Positions 15,112-21,956 of a stretch of 35,580 bases of DNA are shown one piece after another. The position numbers and the translations under genes were made by a program. The notes under the pieces were generated by a model. That model saw nothing but the letters and a program-made list of their open reading frames with translations, did not search any database and had not been told where the DNA came from. Position 1 is the stretch's first letter. The number at the start of each line of letters is the position of its first letter. This stretch comes from CAZPCZ01 sp964585225 (GTDB lineage: Bacteria > Patescibacteriota > Patescibacteriia > JACPHY01), in contig CAZPCZ010000006.1 of NCBI GenBank assembly GCA_964585225.1, forward strand, positions 1 through 35,580, in the 5' to 3' direction.

Positions 15112-16380
15112 TTACGCCGCGTCGAGGAGCTTGAGTTGGAGCTCCACGTCGTCCTCGAACTCCTGCTGCCGCGGGATGCGCTCGCTGATGTTCAGGCGGA
15201 CGCGGTACCACTCGATCGGCGCGACGTGGTGCGTCGGGTTGCCGCCACGCGACTCGATCGTCGGCTCGCCCATGTGGTACGCGTTCGCGCCCTTCGGGGC
15301 GAGCGCCCGCACCGCCGGCTCCTCGTACTTGAAGAGTCCGTGGTAGCCGAGGATCTCCGTGCGGAACGTGTCCGGGCCTGGCACCCTCGCCATGTCCACG
15401 ACGCAGAACTCGGGTTCGCCGGACATCATGACCCCGTCGCCCATTGGGTGCTGGGAGAACCACGTCCTCCCGCACCGCACGAGGTTCACGAAGTTGCGGC
15501 GCGGGCGCTTCCCGCGCACCGGCACCATGAGGCGTCGCCAGTTGCGGCCGATGTCGTCGTGGAGACTTGCGATGCCCGAGTGGATGTCGCCGGTGACCGG
15601 ATCCGAGCCCCGGATGCCGAGCATGCGCACCGCGTTGCCTCGCTCGTGGCAGTCGATCTCGACGGTGAGGCTCCGCCAGTTCCGACGCGTCGGCTCCTCC
15701 TCCATGTGCGACATGTTCATCGGCTGGCTGATGACGAGCATATGGCTGAAGGCCCAACCGTCGGGGAGCTCGCGGTACTTGTACGAGCAGTTACTGGGAC
15801 CATTGGCCTCGAGCAGGTACGGGCTGCGTTCGACGTGCTCTGCGTCGCACCAACGCTCCGCGAGCTCCCGGTGCTTCCTGAGGAGCTCCACCGCGCGAGG
15901 GCCGAGCCGCGCGCGGACGACGGGGTCCTCGATCGCCTGATCGAACGTGAGGGTCCCGAGGAACGGGTAGCGGTACCGCTTGAGGTACGGCGCGAGCTCG
16001 ACGACCTCGACTGGACCGAGGTGCCCGTCGAGGAAGTCCCGGAACATCGCCTGCGGGATCCGCGCGCCGACGTCCTCGCGTGTGCTGCGGGCGTGCGCCT
16101 CGGCCATGCCTTCCGGCGTCCCGAGGGGACTCAAGCCGTGGTGCACCACGAGGAGTTCGACGCCGCCTCTCGAGCGACCGCGGAGCTCCCACGAGTTCGT
16201 GGTCCAGTACCGCTCCCACGCGTTCGAGCCGAGCGTGGTCGCGAGTCGTGCATCCACGACGTCGAGCATCGTGCCGAGCCGGCCGCCGTCCCCGGCGAAC
16301 CGGAGCGCCTGCGCCGCCGCCTTCGCGGCGTCGGAGCACCGGAAGAACCCCATTGCGCGAGGGCGTTGTTTCGCTGCCAT
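15112..16380 (-). CDS. Protein of unknown function, 422 residues
   Basis: I do not recognise this protein. The ATG at 16380 is chosen because GGGAGGT lies four bases upstream; the longer open frame begins upstream of the transcript. There is no signal peptide or membrane segment, so it is probably cytoplasmic. It starts MAAKQRPRAMGFFRCSDAAK and contains several His/Met/Trp-rich segments in its second half (SHMLVISQPMNMSHMEEEP, SQHPMGDGVMMSGEPEF), which could include a metal site, though no known motif is met. The C terminus is acidic. It has its own promoter and a structured leader, and ends at the terminator shared with hepT. Confidence 0.75.
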   Translation of the reverse strand: MAAKQRPRAMGFFRCSDAAKAAAQALRFAGDGGRLGTMLDVVDARLATTLGSNAWERYWTTNSWELRGRSRGGVELLVVHHGLSPLGTPEGMAEAHARSTREDVGARIPQAMFRDFLDGHLGPVEVVELAPYLKRYRYPFLGTLTFDQAIEDPVVRARLGPRAVELLRKHRELAERWCDAEHVERSPYLLEANGPSNCSYKYRELPDGWAFSHMLVISQPMNMSHMEEEPTRRNWRSLTVEIDCHERGNAVRMLGIRGSDPVTGDIHSGIASLHDDIGRNWRRLMVPVRGKRPRRNFVNLVRCGRTWFSQHPMGDGVMMSGEPEFCVVDMARVPGPDTFRTEILGYHGLFKYEEPAVRALAPKGANAYHMGEPTIESRGGNPTHHVAPIEWYRVRLNISERIPRQQEFEDDVELQLKLLDAA

Positions 16381-16393
16381 TCGTACCTCCCGA

Positions 16394-16420
16394 AGTGTCC
16401 AAAGTCGAACTTCGGACACT
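16394..16420 (-). promoter_or_regulatory. Leader hairpin of the 15112-16380 gene
   Basis: In the mRNA leader, 16420-16410 pairs with 16404-16394 (11 bp, one G-U, loop TTCGA). A rival 7-bp pairing, CCGAAGT with ACTTCGG, uses the first arm and the bases just before the GGGAGGT ribosome binding site. Both cannot form at once. Confidence 0.5.
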
Positions 16421-16453
16421 CCTGTTGTTTGCGTTGATGGAAAGGACGTGCCC

Positions 16454-16482
16454 ACCGTATCACCATCACCGCTGCGCGTCAA
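16454..16482 (-). promoter_or_regulatory. Promoter of the 15112-16380 gene
   Basis: Minus strand: TTGACG (16482-16477), a 17-base spacer and TACGGT (16459-16454). Confidence 0.7.
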
Positions 16483-16503
16483 GCGCGCCCGAACACATGG
16501 GAT

Positions 16504-16533
16504 TCAGCAGGACGGCGTACGCCGTCCTGCTGA
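16504..16533 (-). terminator. Hairpin terminator after the 16609-17361 gene
   Basis: A perfect 13-bp stem pairs 16504-16516 with 16521-16533 around a GTAC loop, about 75 bases after the stop codon. It also shields the next promoter from read-through. Confidence 0.7.
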
Positions 16534-16608
16534 TGTTTGCGCACTCACGAAGCCGTCGGCTCCTTGCCCGGCAGTACAACCTCGAATTCGTGGCGCATGG
16601 ATTTGGTT

Positions 16609-17361
16609 TCAGCTCGAAGTTGTCCTGCCGGGCTTGCCGAGGCAGATCTGGCGGACGGCTTCCTCGAGCGGGGTGATGTCGAACGCGGCGAGGAGCCAGA
16701 ACTCCTCTCCGTCGTAGCCGATGACGAGCGGGTCGGCGTTGAGCGCGGGGAGCTCGGTCTCCTCGATCTTCCAGCGTTCGACCTCGGCGAGGATGCGGAT
16801 GTCCTTGAACTGCTGCTGGGCACGCGCGATGATCGTACGTACGTCGTCCGGGATGACGCCGTCGAACCGCGCGGTCGCGTGGAGCTCGACGTTGCCTCCA
16901 CGATTGTTCCGACGCCTCCGGAGGAGGGCGAGAACATCGTCGTAGCAGCCGCGGAGCGGCAAGGGGAGTCTCGGACGGATTTCTCCGTTGTTCCACTGGC
17001 CGACGAAGAACTCGAACGTGTCGCTCTGTACCGAGAACGGCGCGAGCGTCGGCATGCCATCCTCATTCCGCCAGCCGAGCACCTGCAGGAGTTTGTCGAG
17101 TGGGATGCGTTGGAACCCGGTCGAGCCGCCCTCGATCGCTGCGATCTGGTGATCGAGCGCGCGGAGCGCGGCCGGCTTTTCGATCGGCAGGAGCGCCTCG
17201 GACGCCGTCTTCCGATACGCCCGGATTCGCTTGAGCCGTGCACGGAGCTCCTGCTCCGACGGATGCTCGCCGTTCTTCGGGACAACGCCGAGGAGCGTGA
17301 GCGCGGTCGGGATGGGATCCTTCATGCGCGTGACGCGGTTCGTATCGCTGTTCGTTTGCAT
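16609..17361 (-). CDS. Protein of unknown function, 250 residues
   Basis: I do not recognise this soluble protein. The ATG has GGAGG six bases upstream. Residues 1-75 are helical and basic (ARLKRIRAYRKTASEALLP). The middle contains an aromatic segment, FSVQSDTFEFFVGQWNNGEIRP, and the C-terminal part has alternating strands (DPLVIGYDGEEFWLLAAFD) ahead of a short helix. No catalytic or membrane signature is visible. It is separated from the upstream Nudix gene by a large palindrome (17385-17424), and no promoter of the usual type was found, so it may be read through from upstream. Confidence 0.7.
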   Translation of the reverse strand: MQTNSDTNRVTRMKDPIPTALTLLGVVPKNGEHPSEQELRARLKRIRAYRKTASEALLPIEKPAALRALDHQIAAIEGGSTGFQRIPLDKLLQVLGWRNEDGMPTLAPFSVQSDTFEFFVGQWNNGEIRPRLPLPLRGCYDDVLALLRRRRNNRGGNVELHATARFDGVIPDDVRTIIARAQQQFKDIRILAEVERWKIEETELPALNADPLVIGYDGEEFWLLAAFDITPLEEAVRQICLGKPGRTTSS

Positions 17362-17384
17362 GGTTTCCTCCGTTTGGTTGATGG

Positions 17385-17424
17385 GACCTAACGCATTTCC
17401 ACGATCGTGAATTTACGTTAGGTC
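17385..17424. repeat. Palindromic element with ACGATCGT core, copy 1
   Basis: Arms GACCTAACG (17385-17393) and CGTTAGGTC (17416-17424) are perfectly complementary and enclose a core with CACGATCGTG. The same core with different but again self-complementary arms occurs at 33063-33104 and 33987-34024. Here it lies after the Nudix gene, where it could end its transcript. Confidence 0.7.
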
Positions 17425-17457
17425 TGCTGGTTGTGTTTGGGGTGCGTTGAGCAGCGA

Positions 17458-17985
17458 TCAATCCTGCAGCAGCAGGATCGCATCGTAGTGATCGAAGCCC
17501 ATCTCGTCCTCGCGCACCGTCTCCCAGTCACGGAGCACGACGCGCTTTGCGTCGCTCCCAGGACGGGCGGTGGCGAGTCGTTCCGCGGACTGCTCCGGCG
17601 GGAGCCCGACCCCGTACAGACGGGAGACGTAGCGGCCCCGCGGATCGCGGCCTGCCCGGTTGAGCTCGAGGTGGAACCAGAGCTCGCCCGGCTCCACGAC
17701 GACTCCGGTCTCCTCCGCGAGCTCTCGTACGGCTGCGAAGCGTTCGGCCATCGCGCGGAGTGGGGCCTCGGCCTCCCGGGCCGACCAGGACGCCGTACTC
17801 CTCCCCGGCGAGACGCGGAGTGCCTCCGCAGGTGCTGCGCGCGCACGCACGTAGTCCTGTGAATCCACGTGCCCGCCGGGAAGCACGAGCTTCCCCTTGA
17901 ATGGTTCCTTCCCGCGCTCGACGAGCAGCACGCGTCGCTGATCATCGGTCACCAAGATGTCGACGGTGTGTACCACATTGGACAT
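17458..17985 (-). CDS. Nudix hydrolase with a split Nudix box
   Basis: A 175-residue Nudix protein, a family that hydrolyses nucleoside diphosphates linked to another group. It reads VLLVERGKEPFKGKLVLPGGHVD (19-41) and, after a gap, RELAEETGV (87-95), which holds the metal-binding Glu residues. In most Nudix proteins these parts are about 15 residues closer than the 45 or so seen here; the extra Ala/Arg/Ser-rich segment (42-80) interrupts the box, so the loop glycine-to-helix spacing is not standard. Activity is likely but the substrate is unknown. The ATG at 17985 has AAGGAGG upstream. It is the last gene of a three-gene minus-strand cluster, 51 bases after its neighbour. Confidence 0.8.
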   Translation of the reverse strand: MSNVVHTVDILVTDDQRRVLLVERGKEPFKGKLVLPGGHVDSQDYVRARAAPAEALRVSPGRSTASWSAREAEAPLRAMAERFAAVRELAEETGVVVEPGELWFHLELNRAGRDPRGRYVSRLYGVGLPPEQSAERLATARPGSDAKRVVLRDWETVREDEMGFDHYDAILLLQD

Positions 17986-18036
17986 GATGGCCTCCTTTCG
18001 CTTCAAAGACGGTTCGATGGTCACCTCTGCGCTCAA

Positions 18037-18231
18037 TCATTCATTCAGCCCGCAGTCATCGCACCAGCGTTCAGGATAGCCGGTGATGTCGTGGCCGCGT
18101 TGGAGGTTTGGGTGATCGCATTCGAGCTCGAGTTTCTTGTACTCGCGCTTGAGGCGATCCATCTTTTCTCGCAATGCGTTCTCCTGCGTATCGAGACGCG
18201 CTCGCTTCGCGCGGATCTGTTTTGGGGTCAT
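18037..18231 (-). CDS. Small coiled-coil protein with a C-terminal zinc-binding motif
   Basis: A 64-residue protein. Residues 1-35 form a highly charged helix, probably coiled coil. The tail has CDH (Cys38, His40) and CDDC (Cys57, Cys60), which could bind one zinc. No family is recognised. The ATG has GGAGG at a good distance, and this site lies in the 13 bases between it and the upstream gene, so the two are translated from one mRNA. A small adaptor or nucleic-acid binding role would fit the shape but is a guess. Confidence 0.75.
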   Translation of the reverse strand: MTPKQIRAKRARLDTQENALREKMDRLKREYKKLELECDHPNLQRGHDITGYPERWCDDCGLNE

Positions 18232-18244
18232 GTGTTCCTCCTCT

Positions 18245-18883
18245 TCACACGAGTGGGGTCCACGTACGACCGTCTCCAGCGCGTGCAGCCTCATACCATG
18301 GCACTGCGGAGACACGGCGAAAACGTTCGACGTCGTGGTAGTCCCACAGACGACAGTTCGGAGATCCGTGTACCTCGATGGGGTGGTTCTGTTTTGCCTC
18401 ACGATCCTCTTCGAGCAGCTCGCGCCGGTACGCAGCCCACTCGCGATCATTCGTGTCCTTCGCTTGTACGATCTGCTCATCCGTTGCACAGACGACGATG
18501 GAGAGCGGCTGACCACCGTACTTCCTCCGCAACCCATCGAACGGATTCGCAATCGCGAGTCGCGCCTGGCGCACCCAGACGATGCACGGCGTGCGGAGAC
18601 GATAGCTCGCGATGTACCTCGGTCCCGAGCTCACGGATACGAACGTCGGTTCCTCTCCGACGTACGCCGCGGAGTTCGGAGAGTGCTCCACTGGTCCCCA
18701 CGGTTGATCCACGCGAATCGTACCACCATCCGGAACCCGCTCAATGATCGCGGCGTGTGGGCAACAGTCCACCTCCTCACGCAATTGGAGATTCGGCATC
18801 GTGCCGCATGCGGCGGCCTCGAGCGCCTTCGCGAAATCGAGATCGTGCGTCCGGTACCACTCGAGCCGGTACGGTTTCTGCAT
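18245..18883 (-). CDS. Protein of unknown function, 212 residues
   Basis: I do not recognise this soluble protein. The ATG is preceded by AAGGAG five bases upstream. It begins MQKPYRLEWYRTHDLDFAKALEAAACG and has a Cys pair (VDCCPHA) near residue 40, a predicted strand-rich middle (EEPTFVSVSSGPRYIASY ... CIVWVRQARLAI), and an Arg/Glu-rich helix followed by HGSPNCRLWDYHDVERF. It is the first of three minus-strand genes (212-residue protein, 64-residue zinc protein, Nudix). No promoter of the usual type was found upstream; a hairpin with mismatch (CCAACCGC/GCGGTCGG near 18938-18957) lies in the leader. Confidence 0.7.
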   Translation of the reverse strand: MQKPYRLEWYRTHDLDFAKALEAAACGTMPNLQLREEVDCCPHAAIIERVPDGGTIRVDQPWGPVEHSPNSAAYVGEEPTFVSVSSGPRYIASYRLRTPCIVWVRQARLAIANPFDGLRRKYGGQPLSIVVCATDEQIVQAKDTNDREWAAYRRELLEEDREAKQNHPIEVHGSPNCRLWDYHDVERFRRVSAVPWYEAARAGDGRTWTPLV

Positions 18884-19047
18884 GATTACTCCTTTCCTTC
18901 GAATCCGCGTATCCGCATCATCTGTGCGAGGGCACCGACCGCGAAGCGGTTGGTCCCGCGTCATCCGTGTTCTGTTGTGAACGATCGTTCCGCATGAGTA
19001 GGATGTCGCGCGACGGAGCGCGTGTCGAGTGCTCTGGCGTAGAAAAG

Positions 19048-19076
19048 TTGACGTGAATGACCGGAATTGCTATATT
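19048..19076 (+). promoter_or_regulatory. Upstream promoter in the AT-rich stretch before the ATPase
   Basis: TTGACG (19048-19053), a 17-base spacer and TATATT (19071-19076). Between it and the next promoter lie two inverted repeats: AACTAC/GTAGTT near 19100-19118, and AGCAATGG/CCATTGCT near 19128-19170. Confidence 0.65.
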
Positions 19077-19165
19077 GAGCGAAATCATGACTGAGAATAA
19101 CTACGTAAATTGTAGTTGTACATGACAAAGCAATGGGCACTTCGTGTAAGAAACTCGTCATACCA

Positions 19166-19194
19166 TTGCTCGTAATGCATGAATTTGGTATAAT
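19166..19194 (+). promoter_or_regulatory. Proximal promoter before the MITE and ATPase
   Basis: TTGCTC (19166-19171), a 17-base spacer and a perfect TATAAT (19189-19194). It is cut off from the ATPase start by the MITE, so the mRNA would carry the whole MITE hairpin. Confidence 0.65.
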
Positions 19195-19224
19195 GAGAGT
19201 ATGAAAGTACATGAAATTACTACA

Positions 19225-19384
19225 GGGACCTCTGCAAAAGTCCATTTCTACTGCGCATTCCACATTTCGGCTGCAAAACCGCAACTGCTCCTCCGCTTAC
19301 CTTTCAGGTAAACATCGTCGCATTTGCGGTTTTTCGCTCGAAATGTGAAATGCTCGTGACGAAAGCGACTTTTGCAGAGGTCCC
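19225..19384. mobile_element. 160-bp fold-back MITE with 18-bp perfect inverted ends
   Basis: The ends GGGACCTCTGCAAAAGTC (19225-19242) and its exact reverse complement (19367-19384) are flanked on both sides by TACA, a likely 4-bp target duplication. The inside is also largely palindromic: CACATTTCG and AAAACCGCAA on the left find their complements on the right, and TTACCT/AGGTAA closes the tip. The whole element can fold into one hairpin. It has no gene of its own, so it needs a transposase elsewhere. End sequence and 4-bp duplication suggest an IS5-like family, but I cannot name it. Confidence 0.85.
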
Positions 19385-19392
19385 TACAAATT

Positions 19393-20535
19393 ATGGTCAT
19401 CAAGAGAGCCGGGTTGCTCAATCTCATTGAGGACTCCATCGAACCGAACAGGGTGCTCCTGCTCTACGGCCCGCGACGCGTGGGGAAGACCACGATGCTC
19501 CAGGAGCTCACCGGGAAACTCAAGAACCAACAGCGCATCCTCATGCTCAATGGAGAGGAGCGCATGGTGCAGGAGGCGCTCTCCGCGCAGTCGTCGGAAC
19601 GACTCCGCAGCGTCGTGGGCGACCACGACCTCCTCATCGTTGATGAAGCGCAGCACGTCCCGAACATCGGCCTGAACCTCAAACTCCTCGTAGACCACAC
19701 GCCCGGCCTCGCGGTCATCGCGAGCGGATCCGCATCGCTCGCGCTCGCGCACGACGTCGGCGAACCGCTCACCGGACGCAGGACCACCATCCGCGTGTTC
19801 CCGATCTCCGCCGCGGAGTACATTGCCACGCACGGCGAACTCGCGTACCGCGATCACCTCGAAGAGCACCTCGTCTACGGTGGGTACCCGGAGCGCTACA
19901 CGAAGGCGTCGCTCGATGACCAGCGCGCGTACCTCCTCGAGCTCGTTGATGCGTACCTCTTCCGCGACCTCCTCGCACTTGAACCGGTGCGCACCCCACG
20001 GAAACTCCGCGACCTCTGCACGCTCCTCGCATTCCAAATTGGAAAGGAGGTCGCGCACGCGGAGCTCGCGAGTGCGCTCGACCTCAACGTCCGGACGGTC
20101 GCGCGGTACCTCGACCTCCTCGAGCAGGCGTTCGTCATTGTGAATGTCCGCGGATTTAGTCGGAACCTTCGGAAGGAGGTGACGAAGATCTCGCGGTACT
20201 ACTTTCTCGACAACGGGATTCGGAATGCGCTCATCACGAACTTCAACCCGCTCGCGCGGCGGGACGACGTGGGACAGCTCTGGGAGAACCATTGCTTCGT
20301 AGAGCGACAGAAGCACCTCGGGGTGACGCGTCAGTTCGCGAACACGTACTTCTGGCGCACGTACGACCAGCAGGAGATTGACCTCGTCGAGGAGGTTGGC
20401 GGCGCGCTCCACGGCTACGAGTTCGCGTGGGGGAAACGGAAGCGTACGCAGGCGCCGACCGCTTGGCGCGAGGCGTACCCGCACGCGACATTCACGGTTG
20501 TTGATCGGGAGTATTTCCTAAAATTCATCACGTGA
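19393..20535 (+). CDS. AAA ATPase with C-terminal DUF4143-type domain
   Basis: A 380-residue P-loop ATPase of the large archaeal/bacterial ATPase group with a C-terminal DUF4143 domain. Walker A is GPRRVGKTT and Walker B LLIVDEAQ, followed by a sensor-like ASGSAS. A winged-helix part (about 215-265, ALDLNVRTVARYLDLLEQA) precedes the C-terminal domain, where EIDLVEEVGG...YEFAWGK has the spacing of a PD-(D/E)xK nuclease core (Asp, Glu, Lys). The molecular role of this family is not established. The ATG at 19393 is preferred over an in-frame TTG inside the MITE end. The MITE ends 8 bases upstream, and there is no good ribosome binding site. A TrmB-like regulator follows after 28 bases. Confidence 0.85.
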   Translation: MVIKRAGLLNLIEDSIEPNRVLLLYGPRRVGKTTMLQELTGKLKNQQRILMLNGEERMVQEALSAQSSERLRSVVGDHDLLIVDEAQHVPNIGLNLKLLVDHTPGLAVIASGSASLALAHDVGEPLTGRRTTIRVFPISAAEYIATHGELAYRDHLEEHLVYGGYPERYTKASLDDQRAYLLELVDAYLFRDLLALEPVRTPRKLRDLCTLLAFQIGKEVAHAELASALDLNVRTVARYLDLLEQAFVIVNVRGFSRNLRKEVTKISRYYFLDNGIRNALITNFNPLARRDDVGQLWENHCFVERQKHLGVTRQFANTYFWRTYDQQEIDLVEEVGGALHGYEFAWGKRKRTQAPTAWREAYPHATFTVVDREYFLKFIT

Positions 20536-20563
20536 GGGCTTTCGCAGAAATCGGTACACCGCC

Positions 20564-21331
20564 ATGCTCACCTCCCTCCAACGCAAAGAGGTTCACGAAG
20601 TTCTCGAGCGGTATGGACTTGCACCGAAAGAGCGCGAGGCGTACCTCGCGCTGCTCACGTTTGGGAAAGCGACCGTGACGCCGTTCAGCCGACACCTCCG
20701 TGTGCCGGTGACGACGGCACAGTCGCTCCTGAATCGTCTCACTGAACGCGGCCTCGTCGGGACGACGAAACGGCGGTCGCGCACCGTGTACGAAGCGCAT
20801 GAGCCCGTCGTGCTCCGCCGACTCCTCGAACGGCAGGTGGAGGAGGTTGCGACGATCATCCCGTTCCTCAAGCAGCTCCAGTCGGAATCCGGCACCGCCG
20901 CGCGCATCCGCGTGTATGAGCGCAACCGCATCAACGACATCCTCATTGAGTCGCTCGCCTGTAAGGAGAAGCTCGTGCATGAGATCGTCTCCGCCGGGCC
21001 ATTCCAGGAAATGATCGGCGAACGGCTCCATTACACGCGCCGTCGCGTGAAGGCCGGCGTGCGCCTGCGCTCACTCCGCGTCGAGGCGACAGAGATCAAG
21101 AAGTACTCGCAGGCGACGCACGTCCGCGAGCTCCGCGAGGCAAAGTTCCTCCCGCGCGAGCTCACGTTCCGGTGGTCCATCTTCTTCTGGGATGACACCG
21201 TCACGTTCTTCTCGCCTCCCGACGAGGGCATCGCGTGGACTGTCGAGAGCCGAGCGCTCCGCGTCACCATGCAGCAGCTCTTCGATCTCCTGTGGTCCGT
21301 GAGCCGTCGGATGGAAACCGCGACCGAGTGA
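20564..21331 (+). CDS. TrmB-like winged-helix transcriptional regulator
   Basis: A 255-residue protein. Residues 8-75 form a TrmB-type winged helix (YGLAPKEREAYLALLTFGKATVTPFSRHLRVPVTTAQSLLNRLTERGLV), with the recognition helix around VPVTTAQSLLNRL. A helical linker (80-110) follows, then a phospholipase-D-like or ligand-sensing domain as in other TrmB relatives (IRVYERNRINDILIESLACKE...). No sugar-binding motif is identified, so the effector is unknown. It lies 28 bases after the ATPase gene on the same strand and lacks a ribosome binding site. A partnership with the ATPase is possible but only inferred. Confidence 0.8.
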   Translation: MLTSLQRKEVHEVLERYGLAPKEREAYLALLTFGKATVTPFSRHLRVPVTTAQSLLNRLTERGLVGTTKRRSRTVYEAHEPVVLRRLLERQVEEVATIIPFLKQLQSESGTAARIRVYERNRINDILIESLACKEKLVHEIVSAGPFQEMIGERLHYTRRRVKAGVRLRSLRVEATEIKKYSQATHVRELREAKFLPRELTFRWSIFFWDDTVTFFSPPDEGIAWTVESRALRVTMQQLFDLLWSVSRRMETATE

Positions 21332-21360
21332 TTGACGATCGCGTCATTCCGTGCTATTCT
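21332..21360 (+). promoter_or_regulatory. Promoter of the 21370 gene, probably giving a leaderless mRNA
   Basis: TTGACG (21332-21337) starts directly after the stop codon of the regulator gene; a 17-base spacer and TATTCT (21355-21360) follow. The ATG is only 10 bases after the -10 box, so the mRNA would have almost no leader. Confidence 0.75.
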
Positions 21361-21369
21361 AGCTTTGCT

Positions 21370-21894
21370 ATGCTTCAATCCATTGACGGTATGCCGAACG
21401 CTCAGACGGAACCACCGATGATGCCGCGGCCGGACTCGCCAGCACCGACCGACCGTGCACAGGCGCAGGCCGTGCTCGAGCAGCACCTCCAGGGGATGCT
21501 CGACAAATTCGGCTCGGCTTTGCAATCGCCGGAGGGACCAGAGCGAACGCAGAAGCTCGAGGGCGTTGCTGGCGAGTACGCGCTCGGGAGCCTCGAAGCG
21601 ATCATCATGGCGAAGGATGGTGGCCTCGTCGAGGCGCAACTCATCACGAAAGGTGCGCGGACGAAGGACGGCAACTGGGTGCTTGAGAGTCCGCTCTTCA
21701 CCGTCCTCACGGAAGGGGCGGCGCAGACACTCCCGACGAGACTCGAGGGACTCCGGAAGGGCCAGTACCGGGGAGGCACGCGGGAACTCCACGACGGCAT
21801 GCGCAAGCACCTCCGCAACCTCATCCGCACCTACACACCACCGGTTGATGCACGAGAGGATCGCCGCCAACAGCCTCCCGCCGCCGCAGCGTGA
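21370..21894 (+). CDS. Protein of unknown function, 174 residues
   Basis: I do not recognise this protein. The frame is open further upstream, but only the ATG at 21370 lies after the promoter. The first 35 residues are Pro/Met/Ala-rich and probably disordered. Residues 36-145 look globular (VLEQHLQGMLDKFGSALQ, a long helix; LGSLEAIIMAKDGGLVEAQLI). The tail is basic and then Pro/Ala-rich. No signal peptide, membrane segment or catalytic motif is seen. It has its own promoter and terminator. Confidence 0.7.
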   Translation: MLQSIDGMPNAQTEPPMMPRPDSPAPTDRAQAQAVLEQHLQGMLDKFGSALQSPEGPERTQKLEGVAGEYALGSLEAIIMAKDGGLVEAQLITKGARTKDGNWVLESPLFTVLTEGAAQTLPTRLEGLRKGQYRGGTRELHDGMRKHLRNLIRTYTPPVDAREDRRQQPPAAAA

Positions 21895-21895
21895 A

Positions 21896-21944
21896 CGAAA
21901 AAGACACCGAGTGTCCTCGGAAAAGACACCTGGTGTCTTTTTCG
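21896..21944. terminator. Bidirectional nested terminator with AAAAAGACACC / GGTGTCTTTTT arms
   Basis: The outer arms 21896-21908 and 21932-21944 are complementary and end in T5 on either strand. Inside are a smaller GACAC/GTGTC hairpin and a rival hairpin AAAAGACACC (21921-21930) with GGTGTCTTTT. It serves two converging genes. Confidence 0.85.
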
Positions 21945-21956
21945 TTGTTTGATCGC

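Noticed and set aside
15076..16437. A 453-residue plus-strand frame opposite the unknown 422-residue gene
   Set aside because: The minus-strand gene has a promoter, a ribosome site at 16380 and more normal composition, so the plus-strand frame is taken as a shadow, although neither protein is recognised.
18961..19284. A 107-codon minus-strand frame
   Set aside because: It spans two plus-strand promoters and half of the MITE, so it is not a conserved gene.
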